Below, piece by piece: positions 43,310 through 52,673 of a DNA stretch of 64,000 nucleotides. Location of the stretch: NCBI RefSeq assembly GCF_000153225.1, contig NZ_CH724148.1:1568842-1632841 (forward strand), given 5' to 3'. Below the pieces are notes generated by a model, which saw only the letters and a list, made by a program, of their open reading frames with translations, was not told where the DNA came from and made no database searches. A program made the position numbers and the translations under genes. This DNA is from Polaribacter irgensii 23-P. Lineage in GTDB: Bacteria; Bacteroidota; Bacteroidia; Flavobacteriales; Flavobacteriaceae. The stretch's first letter is position 1. Each line of letters starts with the position of its first letter.

Positions 43310-43482
43310 AAGGCTTTAGGATATTTTCTATTGTTATTTTTTAAAATCTTTTTAGATTTAAAAAAACCCGTGAATCAATTTGCAAAAATAAGCCTGCGAA
43401 GTTTATTTTTTTTACCTTTAAATGTTCTTTTATTTCGCGGAGAAATGTTGCACATTCCGGGAGTGTAGAATTGATTTTTAGT

Positions 43483-43504
43483 GCAGTATTCTTCCGCATA
43501 CTGC
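43483..43504. other. 7-bp hairpin in the sodC / exonuclease intergenic region
   Basis: gcagtat (43483-43489) and atactgc (43498-43504) pair perfectly around an 8-nt loop, about 80 bp before the exonuclease start. There is no T-run. The rest of 43310-43585 shows nothing else recognisable. Confidence 0.3.
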
Positions 43505-43585
43505 TGTTGTATATCGAAACAAATAATTTTTAGTGCTGTAACAAACCCTGTTTTTCAAATGGCAGCCATAATATAAAATAAAAAA

Positions 43586-44413
43586 ATGAACTTAAATTTA
43601 TCAAAGCCTATTGTATTTTTTGATTTAGAGACTACAGGGGTAAATATAGCAACGGATAGAATTGTAGAGATTGCTGTTTTAAAAGTATTTCCCAATGGGA
43701 ACAAAGAGAGTAAAACGTGGTTGGTAAATCCAGAAATGGAAATCCCGCAAGCATCTATTGATGTACACGGGATTACGAATGAAAAAGTAGCCTCAGAGCC
43801 TACATTTAAAATGTTGGCACAAGAAGTAAGTAAATTGATGGCAGGGTGTGATTTGGCAGGCTTTAATTCAAATCGTTTTGACATTCCGTTGTTGGCAGAA
43901 GAATTAATGAGGGCAGGAATTGATTTTGATATGAAAGGTAGAAAAGCGATTGATGTACAAGTTATTTTTCACAAAAAAGAACAACGAACGCTAGGTGCTG
44001 GTTATAAATTTTATTGTGGTAAAGAATTAGAAGGAGCACATGGGGCTGCAGCAGATACCAATGCAACCTATGAAATTTTAAAAGCGCAACTTGACACCTA
44101 TGCTGATCTTGAAAATTCAGTGGCTGCTTTAAGTGAATTCTCTACACACGGCGTTCGCGCCGATTTTGCAGGCTTCATATTAATGAATGATGCGCAACAA
44201 GAGATTTTTTCTTTTGGAAAACATAAAGGGAGAACAGTTGAGGAGGTATTTAATGAGAACCCAGGATATCACAATTGGATTCAAAATGCAGATTTTCCAC
44301 TGTATACAAAAAAAGTTTTAAAAGGAATAAAAGAAAGAATGACAGCGCCAAAAGCTACGATGTCAGACAGTGAAAAGTTGCAAGCACTGCAACAGAAGTT
44401 TAACTTGAGATAA
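43586..44413 (+). CDS. DnaQ-like 3'-5' exonuclease (DEDDh)
   Basis: This 275-residue protein has the DEDDh set: Asp13 and Glu15 (FFDLETTG), Asp99 (FNSNRFDIPLL) and His152 with Asp157 (AHGAAADTNA). The C-terminal 80 residues contain FGKHKGRTVEEVF and WIQNADFPLYTKKVL, a small domain seen in some exonuclease X-like proteins. It probably trims single-stranded DNA ends in repair rather than serving as the polymerase III proofreading subunit. A conserved 161-residue gene follows 61 bp downstream. Confidence 0.9.
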   Translation: MNLNLSKPIVFFDLETTGVNIATDRIVEIAVLKVFPNGNKESKTWLVNPEMEIPQASIDVHGITNEKVASEPTFKMLAQEVSKLMAGCDLAGFNSNRFDIPLLAEELMRAGIDFDMKGRKAIDVQVIFHKKEQRTLGAGYKFYCGKELEGAHGAAADTNATYEILKAQLDTYADLENSVAALSEFSTHGVRADFAGFILMNDAQQEIFSFGKHKGRTVEEVFNENPGYHNWIQNADFPLYTKKVLKGIKERMTAPKATMSDSEKLQALQQKFNLR

Positions 44414-44474
44414 ACATTACGGCTATTTAAAGAATGCTTCTTTTTAACTGTATTAATTAGATAAAAAATAAAAT

Positions 44475-44960
44475 ATGTTTACCCAATATAAAAATTTACC
44501 TAGCAATTCTCGTGTTTGGATTTATCAAGCAGACCGTGCTTTTACATCTGAAGATCTTGAATTTATAACCAGAAAAGCAGAGGATTTTATCAATCAGTGG
44601 ACACGCCACGGAGACGATTTAAAAGGTTCCTTTACTATTAAATACAACCAGTTTTTAGTGCTAGCAGTAGACGAAAGTTTTAACAACGTTTCGGGTTGCT
44701 CTATAGACAGTTCTGTGCGTTTTATACAGGCATTAGAAAAGGAACTTCAGTTAGATTTAATGAATAAAATGAACATTACTTTTAAAGATAATGAGCGCAT
44801 TAATCTTGTAAAATTAATTGATTTTCAAAGGTTTGTAAAAGAACAAAAAGTAACTGCAGATACCATTGTTTTCAACAATATGGTACAGACAAAAGCGGCG
44901 TTAGATGCCAATTGGGAAGTTCCCGCAAGTGAAAGTTGGCACAAGCGCTTTTTAGTTTAA
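44475..44960 (+). CDS. Conserved Bacteroidota protein (often mislabelled ABC transporter ATPase)
   Basis: This 161-residue protein has no Walker A (GxxxxGK[ST]) or ABC signature, despite the name many records carry. Readable landmarks are SRVWIYQADRAFTSEDLEFI near the start, then HGDDLKGSFTIKYNQFLVLA and VSGCSIDSSVRFIQALEKEL with a buried Cys. Mixed alpha/beta and cytosolic. It is strongly conserved in flavobacteria. Here it lies between the exonuclease and the NagZ fusion gene, all on the plus strand. Confidence 0.7.
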   Translation: MFTQYKNLPSNSRVWIYQADRAFTSEDLEFITRKAEDFINQWTRHGDDLKGSFTIKYNQFLVLAVDESFNNVSGCSIDSSVRFIQALEKELQLDLMNKMNITFKDNERINLVKLIDFQRFVKEQKVTADTIVFNNMVQTKAALDANWEVPASESWHKRFLV

Positions 44961-45044
44961 TGATCGTGCGGAAAATGTAAAACCAAGTATTGAAAAAGAG
45001 AGGTCTAGGGTTGAAATAATGTCTAGAAATATGCAGAATAAAAT

Positions 45045-47966
45045 ATGAAGAAAAACCTATGTTGGCTCTTTTTGAGCAGTTTTATTTTTAGTAGTGTAGC
45101 GCAAAAAAAGGATCCTTTAAGAACTGCGGATTTTCAAGCACAAGAAATTTGGGTCGATAGTATTGCAAATAGGATGTCTGTAGAAGAAAAAATAGGACAG
45201 TTATTTATGGTACAGGCCTATTCTAATTTAGAAAGTGAGCACCAAGAGTTTATTACTGAAATGATTGCTAAATATCATGTGGGGGGGGTGATTTTTATGC
45301 AAGGAACTCCAAAAAAACAAGCCCTCTTGAACAATGGGTATCAGGCAATATCAAAAATACCGTTACTCATAGGTTTCGACGGTGAGTGGGGTTTAGACAT
45401 GCGATTAAAGAATACGTATCGATTTCCATGGAACATGACGTTAGGTGCTATTCAAAACAATGCGCTCATCGAGAAGTTTGGACGCCATCTGGGTCAGCAT
45501 GCAAAAAGAATTGGAATTCATGTCAATTTTGCTCCTGTAATTGATATCAATGTAAATCCCGAAAACCCGATTATTGGAAATCGATCTTTTGGCGAGAATA
45601 AAGTAAATGTAACCGAAAAAGCAATTGCTTTTATAAAGGGAATGCAAGGAGAAGGGGTTCTTGCAAATGGAAAACATTTTCCTGGTCATGGTGATACTGC
45701 TGCAGATTCTCATCACATGTTGCCTTTATTGAATTTTAGTCGAGCACGTTTAGATTCCATAGAATTATATCCTTTTAAGAAGACTTTTGAAGCAGGTTTA
45801 ACAAGTGTAATGACCGCTCATTTAAACATACCAAGTTTAGAGCCAGACGTGAACTTACCAACATCGTTGTCTAAAAATGTGGTTAGCAATTTATTGCAAG
45901 AGCAGCTGGGGTTTCGAGGACTTATTATTACAGATGGACTGAATATGAAAGGGGCGTCAAATTACGCAAATTCTGCAGCAATCAATTTAGCAGCGATAAT
46001 AGCAGGAAACGATTTGCTATTAATTCCCCAAGAAATACCAGCCTCTATTGCGCTAATAAAGGAGGCTTTGAATTCTGGATCGCTATCGCAAGAAAGGATA
46101 GACTTTTCTGTTCGAAAAATTTTAAAAGCAAAATATTGGGCAGGATTGCAGAAGTACCAGCCGATCATATTAGCAAACCTTATTGAAGATTTAAATCGCA
46201 AAGAAGATGAGGTACTGCACAGAGAATTAGTAAAAAATTCACTTACCTTAATAAAAAACACACGCGCTATTTTTCCTGTCAGAAACCTAGACAAGCAAAA
46301 GATTGCGTATGTTAAATTGGGAGATGCAGAAAATGACGCCCATGTGAACATGCTTCGAAATTACGCTGAGATCACAGTGATTTCTGATGACAATTTAAAA
46401 GGACTTATCCAAAAGCTAAAACCGTATAATTTAGTGGTTATCGGCTTTCACAAATCAAATGCACATCCTTGGAAATCATATAAATTCACAAAGGAAGAAT
46501 TGTCTTGGTTGCAGGGGATTTCTAAAAAAAATAAGGTTATTTTAGAAGTATTTACAAGTCCTTACAGTTTGTTGCAAATAAAGAATTTTAAGAATATTGA
46601 AGGAATTGTTGTTTCATATCAGAATAGCAAATTAGCACAAGAACTTTCAGCGCAGCTATTATTTGGTGCAATTGAATCCAAAGGGAAACTGCCTGTTTCT
46701 ATAGGTGCAACGTTTAAAGAGGGATTTGGAATTACAAGTACAGATTTGAAAAGGTTTCAGTACACAATTCCTGAAGCGGCTGGGATGTCTACTCAGAAGT
46801 TAGCGCTTTTAGATAAAATAGCCGATACTATTATTTCTGAAGGAATGGCTCCTGGTTTTCAGATTTTAGTGGCAAGAAATGGCAAAGTAGTCCTGCAAAA
46901 AAGTTTTGGGTACCATACCCAAGATAAAATAAAGAAAGTCAGAAATACAGATTTGTATGATGTAGCTTCACTTACTAAAATCTTAGCAACATTGCCACTA
47001 TTAATGCAAGCAGAAGAAGAGCACAGAATTTCGGTAACAGATCAGTTGGCAGACATACTTCCTTTTTTCAAGAATACGAATAAGGCAGAACTTACGGTGA
47101 AAGAAATGCTCTCGCATACTGCGAAACTAAAAGCTTGGATTCCTTTCTATAAAGCCACACAAGACAGCATCACAGGCGAAAACTTATCGAACTATTATCG
47201 CACTGAAAAATCCAAAGAGTTTCGTACGAAAGTAACAGAAAATTTATTTTTAAAATCTAATTATAAAGATAGTATTTATAAACAGATAGCCTTGGCAGAT
47301 CAGCGAGAAGAGGCAGGCTACAAGTACAGTGACTTGGGATACTATCTTTTTAAACAAGCTTTAGAAAATAGTTATAAAAAAGCATTGAATATTTTAGTGG
47401 ATGTCAAGTTTTATAAACCTTTGGGGGCGCACAGGATAGGGTATTTACCTTTAGAGCGATTTGATAAACAGGAAATTGTACCTACGGAAAAAGACACGTA
47501 TTACAGACATCAATTATTGCAGGGAGATGTGCATGATATGGGTGCTGCCATGTTGGGTGGAGTTGGTGGTCATGCAGGTATATTTGCCAATGCAAATGAT
47601 GTAGGTAAAATAATGCAGTTGTATTTGCAGAAAGGTTTTTATGGTGGAAGACGTTATTTAAAAGCGGAGACTATTGATAAATTCAATCACAGGTATTTTT
47701 CTGACGACAAGGTGAGAAGAGGTTTGGGGTTTGATAAGCCACAGTTAGATCCTAAGGTGATGGCTACCTGTGGATGTGTTTCTGATGAAAGTTTCGGGCA
47801 TTCTGGTTTTACTGGAACTTACACTTGGGCAGATCCAAAGAGTGGATTGGTCTATGTGTTCCTTTCGAATAGGGTGTATCCAAATGCGGAGAATCGAGAA
47901 TTGATTGCGCGTAACATGCGCACCAAAATTCAACAAGTGATACAGGACGCTATTATAGAGGAATAA
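45045..47966 (+). CDS. Fusion of GH3 beta-N-acetylglucosaminidase (NagZ-like) and serine beta-lactamase-like hydrolase
   Basis: This 973-residue exported protein has a signal peptide (about 1-19), a GH3 domain (about 35-370) with the NagZ loop KHFPGHGDTAADSHH (210-224) and nucleophile Asp297 (ITDGLNMKGAS), a GH3 C-terminal domain (about 400-560), and a class-C beta-lactamase-like domain (about 580-970) with SLTK (642-645), YSD (761-763) and HSGFTG (919-924). NagZ releases N-acetylglucosamine from muropeptides; the second domain may act on peptides or be a PBP-like esterase. The fusion is known in Bacteroidota. Confidence 0.92.
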   Translation: MKKNLCWLFLSSFIFSSVAQKKDPLRTADFQAQEIWVDSIANRMSVEEKIGQLFMVQAYSNLESEHQEFITEMIAKYHVGGVIFMQGTPKKQALLNNGYQAISKIPLLIGFDGEWGLDMRLKNTYRFPWNMTLGAIQNNALIEKFGRHLGQHAKRIGIHVNFAPVIDINVNPENPIIGNRSFGENKVNVTEKAIAFIKGMQGEGVLANGKHFPGHGDTAADSHHMLPLLNFSRARLDSIELYPFKKTFEAGLTSVMTAHLNIPSLEPDVNLPTSLSKNVVSNLLQEQLGFRGLIITDGLNMKGASNYANSAAINLAAIIAGNDLLLIPQEIPASIALIKEALNSGSLSQERIDFSVRKILKAKYWAGLQKYQPIILANLIEDLNRKEDEVLHRELVKNSLTLIKNTRAIFPVRNLDKQKIAYVKLGDAENDAHVNMLRNYAEITVISDDNLKGLIQKLKPYNLVVIGFHKSNAHPWKSYKFTKEELSWLQGISKKNKVILEVFTSPYSLLQIKNFKNIEGIVVSYQNSKLAQELSAQLLFGAIESKGKLPVSIGATFKEGFGITSTDLKRFQYTIPEAAGMSTQKLALLDKIADTIISEGMAPGFQILVARNGKVVLQKSFGYHTQDKIKKVRNTDLYDVASLTKILATLPLLMQAEEEHRISVTDQLADILPFFKNTNKAELTVKEMLSHTAKLKAWIPFYKATQDSITGENLSNYYRTEKSKEFRTKVTENLFLKSNYKDSIYKQIALADQREEAGYKYSDLGYYLFKQALENSYKKALNILVDVKFYKPLGAHRIGYLPLERFDKQEIVPTEKDTYYRHQLLQGDVHDMGAAMLGGVGGHAGIFANANDVGKIMQLYLQKGFYGGRRYLKAETIDKFNHRYFSDDKVRRGLGFDKPQLDPKVMATCGCVSDESFGHSGFTGTYTWADPKSGLVYVFLSNRVYPNAENRELIARNMRTKIQQVIQDAIIEE

Positions 47967-48010
47967 GCTTTTAGGGAAGTTTTAAATATTTTTCAATGCT
48001 CGTAATCTTC

Positions 48011-49078
48011 TCAATTCAATTCTCGGTGTTTTTTTGCGTTTGTAGGCGTACATTTTACATAGATTAAAATTAACAAGGCAGAGATGGTTAGGTAAAAGAA
48101 CCCCGCAATATTTCCTAAAAAATGGCACATGATCCAAGTTTGCAAAGCATAAGAGAAACCAAATAAAACTAAATTTAGTCCAAACCTAAAAGTATCTATA
48201 AATTCGATCTCTTTAATTTTTCCCAGTGCTTTTTTCCAAATAAGATACGGCACAATGCTATTCAGTTTTATCAGGTAAAGAAGTGGTTTTAATACATTTC
48301 TTTGGGGTGCTTTTTCAGGGGGGAAGTTCTGCGTTCTAATCATTTCATTAATTTCTGCTACTGACGTAAAATCAACACGGGCCTTGTTGAGTTGCTGTAA
48401 GGTACTTTCGTACTGATGGTCATCGGGAATATGTACACTGAGCGTTTTTAGTTGCTTAGATACTTCCTCTTTTAATAGTTGTACAGATTTTGGCAACGGA
48501 TGCGATTCATAGATCGTTCTTGAGGCAATAGGTACCCCGTAATGGACGCTTACTTTTGCAGGAAAGTCAGAAAGATGCTGATAGGTAACCCCCACTGGAA
48601 TTACTAAAACCTCCAAGTCTTTGTGTTTTTCTAAGGCGCCAAAAACAATTCTAGTAAATCCTTTATTTAACAGTCGAATGGTTCTTCTTTTACTGTGACT
48701 TCCCTCGGGAAAGATCATTAAGGTTTCCTTTTTTTTCAAAATGGCATGACATTTTTCAAAGATTTCTTGGTTGTTGGCAAGCTGCTGTATGCCGTCTCTA
48801 ATTCTAAAAATAGGCATTAAATACAGCGAGGATAATATTTTTTTTATAATGGGATGCTTGAAAGAAGCTGCACGTACTAAAAAATGATTTTGTCTCTTAT
48901 TCGTGGTGGTAACATACAATGGGTCTATTAAACCATTGGGGTGATTTACAACAAAGATAACAGCACCTTTTTTTGGGATATTTTCCTTTCCTACGACGGT
49001 TATTTTTTTAGAATAGAAAAATAAACTCAACTTTATGATACTCCATACAAGTGTGAACCAAATTTTTTGAATCATCAA
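48011..49078 (-). CDS. 1-acyl-glycerol-phosphate acyltransferase-like protein (PlsC family)
   Basis: This 355-residue protein has acyltransferase motifs VNHPNGLIDP (about 50-59, His/Asp pair) and FPEGSHSKRR (about 122-131). An N-terminal membrane helix and a C-terminal hydrophobic hairpin (about 300-345) anchor it. The spacing within the His motif is like the yeast glycerol-3-phosphate acyltransferase group, so the acceptor may be glycerol-3-phosphate or lysophosphatidate. Its stop/start overlaps the bile-acid-symporter gene by 4 bp. Confidence 0.87.
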   Translation of the reverse strand: MMIQKIWFTLVWSIIKLSLFFYSKKITVVGKENIPKKGAVIFVVNHPNGLIDPLYVTTTNKRQNHFLVRAASFKHPIIKKILSSLYLMPIFRIRDGIQQLANNQEIFEKCHAILKKKETLMIFPEGSHSKRRTIRLLNKGFTRIVFGALEKHKDLEVLVIPVGVTYQHLSDFPAKVSVHYGVPIASRTIYESHPLPKSVQLLKEEVSKQLKTLSVHIPDDHQYESTLQQLNKARVDFTSVAEINEMIRTQNFPPEKAPQRNVLKPLLYLIKLNSIVPYLIWKKALGKIKEIEFIDTFRFGLNLVLFGFSYALQTWIMCHFLGNIAGFFYLTISALLILIYVKCTPTNAKKHRELN

Positions 49079-50025
49079 TTATTTTTTTTAATTAAAATTT
49101 TTATGTTTTGCGTTCTTCTCCAGTAGCTTGCTAGAAGTATTCCAGAAAACACATCCCAAATCCCCCAAAAAGCTGCAAGTAAGGCCATGCCCCCTAAACC
49201 TTGAAAAAAACCAAAAATGAGTAATAAGCCCAAGCCACCATTTTGTATTCCGGTTTCCATGGCAATTGTTTGGGTATCTTGATGGTTCAGGCCGAAACTT
49301 TTAGCAGTATAAAAACCGAGTACAAAAGCAAAAATATTATGGAAGATTACTAAGAATATAACATGGTGAATGTGATTTGCAAATACTTTTAAATTTTGAG
49401 AGAAGGCGATTCCAATAAGTACAATAAAAACCAACATCGAGAGTGGTTTTAATTTTTTCTCTATTTTATGAGCAATTTTCGCATGGTAGTGTTTTAGAAG
49501 CATACCAAGAACTAGTGGGACTCCTAAGATTAAGGAAACGAGTTTTAGTAAGGAGATCCAGTTTAGAGATACTGTTTCTAAAATTGCATTTGTAGGTGGA
49601 TATAAACTTCCCCAGAACTGTAAGTTAAACGGGGTCATAAAAATGCAAATTAGTGTTGCGAAAGCGGTCAAACTCACTGATAAAGCAGCATTTCCTCCAG
49701 CCATTTTACTAAAATAATTAGAGACATTTCCTCCCGGGCACGCTGCAATCATGATCATTCCTAACGCAAAACTGGGATGGGGTTCAAGCACCAATACGGC
49801 AATAAACGTAGCTGCGGGCAATAGAATAAATTGGGATAAAACACCAACTAAAAGTATTTTTGGCTTTTTTAACAACCGTTTAAAATCATCGACAGAAATT
49901 CCCAAAGAAACCCCGAACATAATGACGGCAATTGCGATATTTAGAATCCATAAACTATTTGCATCGAAGTTTATTTTGATGTCATCAATAGGTATGGTTG
50001 CGTTAGTTTGTAAAAGCATATTCAA
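49075..50025 (-). CDS. Bile acid:sodium symporter family (BASS) transporter
   Basis: This 316-residue membrane protein has about 9-10 helices. Motifs include GVSLGISVDDFKRLLKKPK, the discontinuous-helix segment AACPGGNVSNYFSKMAGGNA (about 94-113) and the C-terminal GIQNGGLGLLLI (about 258-269), matching the two crossover motifs of the BASS fold. Substrates in bacteria include organic anions such as pyruvate or pantoate; unknown here. The start overlaps the DUF4159 gene by 23 bp; a second Met two codons later shortens it to 17 bp. Confidence 0.9.
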   Translation of the reverse strand: MNMLLQTNATIPIDDIKINFDANSLWILNIAIAVIMFGVSLGISVDDFKRLLKKPKILLVGVLSQFILLPAATFIAVLVLEPHPSFALGMIMIAACPGGNVSNYFSKMAGGNAALSVSLTAFATLICIFMTPFNLQFWGSLYPPTNAILETVSLNWISLLKLVSLILGVPLVLGMLLKHYHAKIAHKIEKKLKPLSMLVFIVLIGIAFSQNLKVFANHIHHVIFLVIFHNIFAFVLGFYTAKSFGLNHQDTQTIAMETGIQNGGLGLLLIFGFFQGLGGMALLAAFWGIWDVFSGILLASYWRRTQNIKILIKKNN

Positions 50026-50644
50026 TTATGTTTGCACCCATTTTTAATGCTTTTTCGCGAACTTCTCTTGGGTTTTTGTGCACTATTTGGTCTTCCCAGC
50101 CATCACTTAAATCTGTCTCATAGTCATAAAAAACAAGTAGTCGTCCTTCATAGAAGAGACCAAAGCCCTGTGCTTTTTTATTATCATGTTCGTGAATTTT
50201 AGGCATTCCATCAGAAAATTTAAAAGTTTGATTGTAGATGGGATGCGTGCTGGGTATTTCAGTTAATTCCAATTCTGGAAACACTTTTTTAAGTTCTCTT
50301 TGGATGTATTGGTTTAGACCATAATTGTCTGAGATGTGCAAAAATCCACCAGAAATTAAGTACTTTCTCAGGTTTATTACTTCTTCATCAGAGAATACAA
50401 CGTTGCCATGTCCTGTCATAAATACTAAGGGAAAATTGAAAATTTCGACGCTATTAACGGCGATACTCTGTGGGTTTTTAGAGATGCTTGTGTTTAGATT
50501 TTTGTTTGCAAAGTTAATTAAATTTGGGATGGCAGTTGGGTTGGCATACCAGTCTCCACCGCCATTATATTTTAAAATAGCAACATCTTGTCCATTGGTC
50601 GCGCCGAAGGAAAAAATAAAAAATAAAAATACTAGTGGTTTCAT
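50003..50644 (-). CDS. DUF4159-domain exported protein
   Basis: This 213-residue protein has a signal peptide (about 1-18, ending GATNG) and a DUF4159 domain of glutamine-amidotransferase-like fold: FMTGHGNVVFSDEEVINLRK (about 75-94) and GFLHISDNYGLNQYI (about 99-113). Function unknown. In other bacteria DUF4159 genes accompany MoxR/VWA operons, but not here. It overlaps the BASS gene and is 27 bp downstream of rsmE. Confidence 0.82.
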   Translation of the reverse strand: MKPLVFLFFIFSFGATNGQDVAILKYNGGGDWYANPTAIPNLINFANKNLNTSISKNPQSIAVNSVEIFNFPLVFMTGHGNVVFSDEEVINLRKYLISGGFLHISDNYGLNQYIQRELKKVFPELELTEIPSTHPIYNQTFKFSDGMPKIHEHDNKKAQGFGLFYEGRLLVFYDYETDLSDGWEDQIVHKNPREVREKALKMGANIIEYAFTN

Positions 50645-50671
50645 CGTTATTTATAAATGCAAAGTAATGAA

Positions 50672-51379
50672 TTACTCATGGATAAAAGAAACAATATTTA
50701 CAGCAACTATTCCTGCCGTTTCTGTTCTGAGTCTGCTTTTACCTAAAGAGATCGGTTTGAATTTTTTATCCAATGCTTTGGCAATCTCATCCAAAGAAAA
50801 ATCACCTTCTGGTCCAATTAAAATGGTAATTTTTTCAGAAGTTTGTACTACCGATTTTATGAAGTTTTTTTCTTGGTCTTCACAATGCGCAATGCAAATG
50901 GTTCCGTCAAAATCTTGTTTTATAAAATCGTTAAATTTTATAGGCTCATTTATTTTTGGAAGCGTACACTTTAAAGATTGCTTCATCGCAGCCTGTATAA
51001 TTTTTTCAAATCGGTCTATTTTTACATACCTGCGTTCTGAATTGCTACAAATAATTGGAGTAATTTCATCAATGCCAATTTCTGTAGCTTTCTCTAAAAA
51101 CCATTCAATTCTGTCATTGTTTTTAGTAGGTGCAATTGCGATATGAAGAGAGTAGTTCCACGGTTTTGGTTTCTCTTCTGCCTTGATAATTTTAGCAGTG
51201 CATTTTTTGTCATTTGCAAAACAAATTTCAACATCAAATAAATAACCTTTTCCATTGGTGATTTTAAGAATATCGCCCGTGGTTTTTCTCAATACACGCA
51301 CAATGTGTTTACTCTCAATTTTATCGAAGGTAATTTCTGTTGTGTTTATCGCAATTTCTGAATTGTAAAATAGTTGCAT
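50672..51379 (-). CDS. rsmE: 16S rRNA (uracil-1498-N3) methyltransferase
   Basis: This 235-residue SPOUT methyltransferase has an N-terminal PUA-like domain (KHIVRVLRKTTGD) and the C-terminal knot with ILIGPEGDFSLDEI (about 187-200) and SLGKSRLRTETAGI (about 213-226), the S-adenosylmethionine pocket. It methylates U1498 of 16S rRNA. It lies 21 bp after the GNAT-like gene on the same strand. Confidence 0.95.
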   Translation of the reverse strand: MQLFYNSEIAINTTEITFDKIESKHIVRVLRKTTGDILKITNGKGYLFDVEICFANDKKCTAKIIKAEEKPKPWNYSLHIAIAPTKNNDRIEWFLEKATEIGIDEITPIICSNSERRYVKIDRFEKIIQAAMKQSLKCTLPKINEPIKFNDFIKQDFDGTICIAHCEDQEKNFIKSVVQTSEKITILIGPEGDFSLDEIAKALDKKFKPISLGKSRLRTETAGIVAVNIVSFIHE

Positions 51380-51400
51380 ATGTAGCTGAGTTTTATTTTT

Positions 51401-52555
51401 TTATCGTGTCGTTTTTTGGTCTTGGCAACTGTTATGCTCAATATTTTTGCGATAGGTTCTTCTTCTTTTGTGTGTGATAGGGTCAAATTTCTCCCATAAT
51501 TTTTTAATGGCTTCATTGTCCTCCAACTCAGGTGTTCGGATGCAATTCTCGATTCCCAACGGCGCAAACGTTTTGGTATATTGATCAAATATAATAGCAT
51601 GCACACCTTTATTTTGATATTTGGGAGTCACGCCAATTAAATAGAAAGTAACTTCTTTAGCATGTTTTCTGGCTTTTAGCAAGTGGAACAGTCCAAATGG
51701 AAATAATTTTCCTTTTGCCTTTTGTAAAGCCTCCGAAAAAGAAGGCATTACAATAGCAAAGGCCACTAATTTTTGTTCTTTGTCAACTACAAATTTTATA
51801 TATTCAGGGTTGATAAATGAGATGTATTTTTTTTTAAAAAAAGCAATTTGGGCTTTGGAAATGGGAACATAAGAGGACAGTTTTGAATAGGATTTATCAA
51901 ATACTTCAAACATCTCTTCTACATAGGGTAAAATATCTTTTGTTTTTGTAAAATCTAAAGCAGTCAGTTCAAAACGTTTTTTAATAACGTTGCTTACACG
52001 GTCAAAGTAAAAACCATCTACATTTTTAAACTTAAATTTATTTTCTGAATATTCTTTCTCTTTTACAAAGCCTAGTTGTTCTAAATGTTTTTGGTAGTAG
52101 GGATAATTATACCATGTAATCATGGTCCCTATATGATCAAAACCATCTATTAAAACGCCTGTTTTATCTAAGTTGTTAAAGCCAACAGGGCCTTCGATGT
52201 AAGCTAACTTATTTTGGATGCCAATTTCTTTAACTTTTTCTATCAGCATTCGTGTAACTTCGAGGTCATCAATACTATCAAACCATCCAAATCGTATTTT
52301 TTTTATCTGTTGTTTTTCAACTTCAAACCAATTAATAATGGCAACAATTCTGCCAACAATTTTGTCCGCTTTAAGGGCAACAAAAAATTGTGCATCCGCA
52401 TCCTCAAAAACCGGATTTTTCTTTGGATTAAAATTATCAATTTCATCTTGAATAATGGAGGGTACCCAATACTTATGGTTGTTATATAATGAAAAAGGGA
52501 AAGTAACAAATTGTTTCATCTCCTTTTTAGTTTTCATTTCTTTTAGTGTAATCAT
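51401..52555 (-). CDS. GNAT-like two-domain protein
   Basis: This 384-residue cytosolic protein shows GNAT-like segments in both halves: the first at DADAQFFVALKADKIVGRIV (about 53-72), the second at EVTFYLIGVTPKYQNKGVHA (about 302-321), where QNKGVH resembles the acetyl-CoA loop. In many records this family carries an erroneous GTP-cyclohydrolase name. The basic tail after about 365 seems a few residues longer than usual. The substrate is unknown. Confidence 0.75.
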   Translation of the reverse strand: MITLKEMKTKKEMKQFVTFPFSLYNNHKYWVPSIIQDEIDNFNPKKNPVFEDADAQFFVALKADKIVGRIVAIINWFEVEKQQIKKIRFGWFDSIDDLEVTRMLIEKVKEIGIQNKLAYIEGPVGFNNLDKTGVLIDGFDHIGTMITWYNYPYYQKHLEQLGFVKEKEYSENKFKFKNVDGFYFDRVSNVIKKRFELTALDFTKTKDILPYVEEMFEVFDKSYSKLSSYVPISKAQIAFFKKKYISFINPEYIKFVVDKEQKLVAFAIVMPSFSEALQKAKGKLFPFGLFHLLKARKHAKEVTFYLIGVTPKYQNKGVHAIIFDQYTKTFAPLGIENCIRTPELEDNEAIKKLWEKFDPITHKRRRTYRKNIEHNSCQDQKTTR

Positions 52556-52673
52556 CTTAAAAAGTCAATTCTAATTAGGGCTATTTTTATGAGGATACCA
52601 AAAATCGAGTTTAAAAACAGATTACTTCGCCAAAAGAAATCTTTTTTTTTATTTAAATACTGCTGGTAGAGCC

